A stretch of 7,800 nucleotides of DNA from Bacteroidota bacterium (GTDB lineage Bacteria; Bacteroidota; Bacteroidia; Chitinophagales; Chitinophagaceae). This document shows positions 4,933 through 7,800 of the stretch, piece by piece. The notes beneath the pieces were generated by a model that did not search any database, was not told where the DNA came from, and saw only the letters and a program-made list of their open reading frames with translations. Location of the stretch: contig JAGWTX010000093.1 of the NCBI GenBank assembly GCA_028875955.1, forward strand, positions 1 through 7,800. Direction: 5' to 3'. Positions within the stretch are counted from its first letter, which is position 1; every line of letters begins with the position of its first letter. A program made the translations under genes and the position numbers.

Positions 4933-7470
4933 TTACTCATCTTCACCCATTTCCCAGGGTCGTCTGGTACCATTACCTGCAGGGGAACCGCTTTGTTCAA
5001 TATCGATATTGATTTCCTTGATATCCACAGATCGCTGGGTGGTATCCCCCATGAGGTACTCGGTGAAATAATCCGCCATCCTCCAGAAAAAATATTCAAC
5101 CATTGGACCATACCCGTGTCTTTGTCCGGGTAACAATACCAGATCAAACCGTTTATTGGCTTTGATCAGTGCATTGGCCACCCGTATGGTATTGGCCGGG
5201 TGTACGTTATTATCCATATCGCCGGTAGACAACATGAGATGTCCTTTCAGGTTTTTCACCAGGTCCTGGTTCTTTTCAATACTATAGGCAAAAGTGGTAT
5301 CGCCCTTATCTGAAATGGTTTCCTTAACCCCATGGTGCTTTTCGCTCCACCAACGGTTATAGATGGAATTGTCGTGGTTACCCGATGAGGAGACCGCCAC
5401 TTTAAAGAAATCGGGATATACCAGCATGGCTGCAGTACTCATAAAGCCACCACCTGAATGCCCGTGTATACCTACCCGGTCGATATCCATGAACGGATAC
5501 CGGTCGGCCAATTGTTCTGCACAGGCTTTTTTATCTGCCAATCCATAATCCCGGAGGTTGCCATAACCATAATTGTGGTACCATTTACTCCTGGAAGGAT
5601 GTCCCCCTCTGTTTCCCATCGTTATGACTACGAAACCCAGTTGTGCGAGTCTTTCCGTCCTGTCCATGCTTCTGCCAAATGCCTTGTTGACGGCTTCGGT
5701 TTGCGGACCGGGATATACATATTCAATGACCGGATATTTTTTGGTGGAATCAAAATCAAACGGCTTATACATCACACCGTAGATATCTGTGATTCCGTCG
5801 TCTGCTTTCACCGTAAAGGTTTCCGGGAAATGATAACCCGCGGCGAATAAGGAACGCAGGTCGGCTTTTTCAAGTTCCATGATCTTTCTGCCATCGGCAG
5901 CATACAACGTTGAAACCGGGATGGTATTTACCCTGGAAGCATTATCGACAAAATAGCTATTCGGGTCATTGAAAGACATGCTGTGTTCAAAATCACCGGT
6001 GTTCAGCAGTTTGAGACCCGTACCATCAAAATTCACTTTATAGGCATGGAGATAATAGGGGTCTTCTCCCACTTCTCTTCCATTGGCGGAAAAATAAACG
6101 ACCCGTCTGGCATCATCAATACCCAGGATATCTTCCACATGGTAGGCACCGGATGTGATTTGGTTTTTGAGTTTACCATTCTCATCATAGAGATACAAAT
6201 GCGCATAGCCGTCCCTTTCACTCCATTCAATCAGTTCCTTACCCTGGTTAACCAGGCCCAGTCTGCGGGTTTCAATATAGGTATTCAGTCTTTCCTGGAT
6301 CAGGGCCTTACTGGTTCCACTGGCCACATCTGCCACGCAGACATCAATCTTTTTCAGATCACGGCTGGTTCGGGTAAAATAGAATTTCGCATTGGTTCCC
6401 AGCCAAACAACGGGCCGGAAATCATCGTCACGTGTATTGATTTTTCCGGGATCCGTCCATAGGGAGATGTCCTGATCCTTGAATTCGGATACGTTCATTT
6501 CCTTTCCTGATCTTGTACCCGCATCAAAAAGATACACATGGTCTACGGGAGAATCTTTTTCACCGGGCATCCAGTATTTATAGGTTTCCAGGGTAGGTCT
6601 TGGATTTGCCAGGCTATTGATCACCCAAAGGTCTTTTACCTTTCTGTTATCCGTACGCACCAGCGTAAAATGTTTTGAATCCGGAGACCATAACACAAAT
6701 ACCCTTTTCCGTTTGTGCCTGTTCTTTTCCATCTCTTCATTATCTTCGCCATTACCCGATAGATTACCGTCGGAATAATAACTGAAACCATCTATCCCGT
6801 CAGTGGTCAATGCCGTTTCTACGATCGTACTGTCGTCGGCATTTTTCAGGGCTTTCTCATAATTTTCCTTATCCATCCAGAAAAGGTTGAAGTCCTTTCC
6901 AAAGACCACCATGCTGCTATCGGGTGACAGGGAAGCCCATTGCGGTTTGCGTTTGGGTTTGCTGAAATCGTTTAATTCTGTCAGTTCCCCTGTATTGATA
7001 TTGTATTCAAAATAGAAGATCTTTTTCTTCATAACAGGTGGAGCCCCTTTTTTTACGACCGCCTGTTTGTCAACTTCATCCTGTGTGCTTTTCACTTCAA
7101 ACTGAATCCAGTTTTCATCCCTGATAAAACGCATGCTGTCTAAACCCAGGTGTTGCGCATCAAATGGGTCCTTCACAATACGGGTGATCTTTGCTGCCAG
7201 ATCTGCATTATCAAACAAGGGTTTCTTCTCCCCTTTTCCGGGATCCACGATATACCATTTCTTTCCTTCGGTTGTTTCATATACATACCAGAAACGGTCA
7301 GATTTTTTCAGCCAGTGCGGATCCACACCCGTGCTGAAAATCAGCTTACTCAGTTTTTTGGGGGAGAACCTGGCAGCCAGTTGATAATTGGCTTTTGTAA
7401 CAGGTGTATTTTGTGCACGGGTGCCGTAAGCGAAGCACAAAAAAACCAACATCAATACGATTTTTCTCAT
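4933..7470 (-). CDS. Exported S9-family serine peptidase (DPP IV-like)
   Basis: This 845-aa protein is a prolyl oligopeptidase-family hydrolase. A signal peptide (MRKIVLMLVFLCFAYGTRAQ, likely cut after A19) exports it to the periplasm or beyond. Residues of about 60-550 form the beta-propeller that gates access, with blade motifs such as WASLSPDSSMVVF, LWSPDSKHFTL (260-270) and WSERDGYAHLYLYD (416-429). The C-terminal alpha/beta-hydrolase domain spans about 560-805: oxyanion tyrosine Y586 in YVYPGP, nucleophile S672 in GHSGGG, acid D753 in GDMDNNVHP and base H785 in GQRHGYG. Size and order fit S9 enzymes. The DWVYEEE segment that anchors the substrate N-terminus in true DPP IV is not seen before the WSPD blade; IDGFSYYSDG and an acidic-basic run (240-256) are there instead. 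Cleavage specificity is therefore open. About 30 residues after the hydrolase domain are low in similarity to known domains. It stands alone, divergent from kynU. Confidence 0.93.
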   Translation of the reverse strand: MRKIVLMLVFLCFAYGTRAQNTPVTKANYQLAARFSPKKLSKLIFSTGVDPHWLKKSDRFWYVYETTEGKKWYIVDPGKGEKKPLFDNADLAAKITRIVKDPFDAQHLGLDSMRFIRDENWIQFEVKSTQDEVDKQAVVKKGAPPVMKKKIFYFEYNINTGELTELNDFSKPKRKPQWASLSPDSSMVVFGKDFNLFWMDKENYEKALKNADDSTIVETALTTDGIDGFSYYSDGNLSGNGEDNEEMEKNRHKRKRVFVLWSPDSKHFTLVRTDNRKVKDLWVINSLANPRPTLETYKYWMPGEKDSPVDHVYLFDAGTRSGKEMNVSEFKDQDISLWTDPGKINTRDDDFRPVVWLGTNAKFYFTRTSRDLKKIDVCVADVASGTSKALIQERLNTYIETRRLGLVNQGKELIEWSERDGYAHLYLYDENGKLKNQITSGAYHVEDILGIDDARRVVYFSANGREVGEDPYYLHAYKVNFDGTGLKLLNTGDFEHSMSFNDPNSYFVDNASRVNTIPVSTLYAADGRKIMELEKADLRSLFAAGYHFPETFTVKADDGITDIYGVMYKPFDFDSTKKYPVIEYVYPGPQTEAVNKAFGRSMDRTERLAQLGFVVITMGNRGGHPSRSKWYHNYGYGNLRDYGLADKKACAEQLADRYPFMDIDRVGIHGHSGGGFMSTAAMLVYPDFFKVAVSSSGNHDNSIYNRWWSEKHHGVKETISDKGDTTFAYSIEKNQDLVKNLKGHLMLSTGDMDNNVHPANTIRVANALIKANKRFDLVLLPGQRHGYGPMVEYFFWRMADYFTEYLMGDTTQRSVDIKEINIDIEQSGSPAGNGTRRPWEMGEDE

Positions 7471-7489
7471 ATCAGTTTAATTTTGGAGT

Positions 7490-7520
7490 CAATGAAAATA
7501 CAGCAAAGGCAATGAAAATA
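7490..7520. repeat. Direct repeat of 11 bp between the S9 peptidase gene and kynU
   Basis: CAATGAAAATA occurs at 7490-7500 and again at 7510-7520. The period is 20 bp, close to two helical turns, so both copies face the same side of the DNA. They lie just upstream of the S9 peptidase start in a region shared by two divergent promoters. A regulator-binding role is possible, but in AT-rich DNA the repeat may be chance. Confidence 0.5.
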
Positions 7521-7536
7521 ACCACCGCAGATCAAA
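7504..7536 (-). promoter_or_regulatory. Weak candidate promoter for the S9 peptidase gene
   Basis: On the minus strand TTTG (7536-7533) is followed after 21 nt by TGCCTTTG (7511-7504). This is one mismatch from the TAnnTTTG -7 element, with slightly long spacing. Transcription would start near 7498, giving a leader of about 28 nt. It overlaps the CAATGAAAATA direct repeats. Confidence 0.28.
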
Positions 7537-7636
7537 AATGTTTGTACTACCCTTTATTAGGGTGGCTGCCCGCTTTCCCAAAAGGTAATACACTCAAATT
7601 CAGCATTTCCTGCTTACTTTGTAAAAAACGATAGCT

Positions 7637-7800
7637 ATGCCTGAAGTATTGGATACTTCTCCTGATTTTGCCCATGGTGCGGATCTTGCAGATGATCTGG
7701 CCAAATTCAAGACTGTCTTTCATTATCCCCAGCACAATGGAAAAGATGTGATCTATTTCTGTGGCAATTCGCTGGGGCTTCAACCAAAAAATGCCGAGGC
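7637..7800 (+). CDS. kynU: Kynureninase (partial, N-terminal 54 residues)
   Basis: From ATG at 7637 the frame is open to the right edge for 54 codons. The visible product begins MPEVLDTSPDFAHGADLADD and ends with IYFCGNSLGLQPKNAEA. The YFCGNSLGLQPK block (about 43-54) is the N-terminal hallmark of kynureninase, a PLP-dependent fold-type I enzyme. It splits L-kynurenine, or 3-hydroxykynurenine, into anthranilate or 3-hydroxyanthranilate and alanine, in the cytoplasm. The PLP lysine lies beyond the window. The gene is divergent from the S9 peptidase gene, 166 bp away. A TTACTTTG sequence (7614-7621) resembles a -7 box but sits very close to the start codon. This frame was read directly from the sequence. 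The family call is strong despite the short length. Confidence 0.9.
   Translation, partial: MPEVLDTSPDFAHGADLADDLAKFKTVFHYPQHNGKDVIYFCGNSLGLQPKNAE

Noticed and set aside
4812..5147. A 111-codon leftward open frame across the convergent gene ends
   Set aside because: It crosses the bidirectional terminator and overlaps both real genes out of frame.
5458..5850. A 130-codon rightward open frame
   Set aside because: It lies wholly antisense inside the catalytic domain of the S9 peptidase gene, where the family motifs are unambiguous on the minus strand. Its translation shows no recognisable motif.
5983..6462. A 159-codon rightward open frame opposite the S9 propeller region
   Set aside because: It is antisense to conserved propeller motifs and has no recognisable domain.
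7614..7621. TTACTTTG as a -7 box for kynU
   Set aside because: It has one mismatch, no matching -33 element, and would leave a leader of only about 10 nt; it is mentioned but not called.
7547..7783. A 78-codon leftward open frame in the kynU region
   Set aside because: It overlaps the kynU N-terminus with its clear YFCGNSLGLQPK motif on the other strand, and its own translation resembles nothing.

Overview
The window looks like a chromosomal segment from a Bacteroidota bacterium, probably of the Chitinophagaceae type. Reasons seen in the sequence: moderate GC with A-rich leaders and few Shine-Dalgarno sites, one clear TAnnTTTG-type -7 box, and protein types common in that phylum (a DPP IV-like S9 peptidase, an ECF sigma factor followed by a one-helix anti-sigma-like protein, a secreted YCII protein). 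The genus is an inference.

Layout from left to right. (1) Positions 1-1955 hold a compact leftward block on the minus strand: glutaryl-CoA dehydrogenase (gcdH), then after 20 bp shikimate kinase (aroK), then a DUF423-family membrane protein that overlaps the aroK end by 8 bp and runs off the left edge. (2) Positions 1956-2240 are a divergent intergenic region with a good -7 box for gcdH and a cluster of TATCC/GGATA half-sites between promoter and start codon. (3) Positions 2241-4334 form a tightly overlapping rightward operon: an ECF sigma factor with a TTG start, a one-helix anti-sigma-like protein (4-bp overlap), and an exported protein of about 17-residue F-G repeats (26-bp overlap). It closes with a hairpin terminator. 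(4) Positions 4459-4878 encode an exported YCII-domain protein. (5) A perfect 19-bp-arm inverted repeat at 4876-4914 sits between convergent genes and looks like a bidirectional terminator. (6) Positions 4933-7470 (minus) encode an 845-aa exported S9 serine peptidase. (7) Positions 7471-7636 are a second divergent intergenic region with an 11-bp direct repeat. (8) From 7637 a kynureninase gene (kynU) starts and runs off the right edge.

How the parts fit: kynU and gcdH act in the upper and lower parts of tryptophan catabolism through kynurenine and glutaryl-CoA, so the organism may degrade tryptophan, although GcdH also serves lysine catabolism. The sigma / anti-sigma / beta-repeat triad is the most system-like element: a probable envelope-sensing module in which a cytoplasmic sigma factor, an inner-membrane partner and a periplasmic repeat protein are co-translated. 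All recognised genes belong to known families. I see no mobile element, CRISPR array, tRNA or rRNA, and nothing that clearly amounts to a new biological system.
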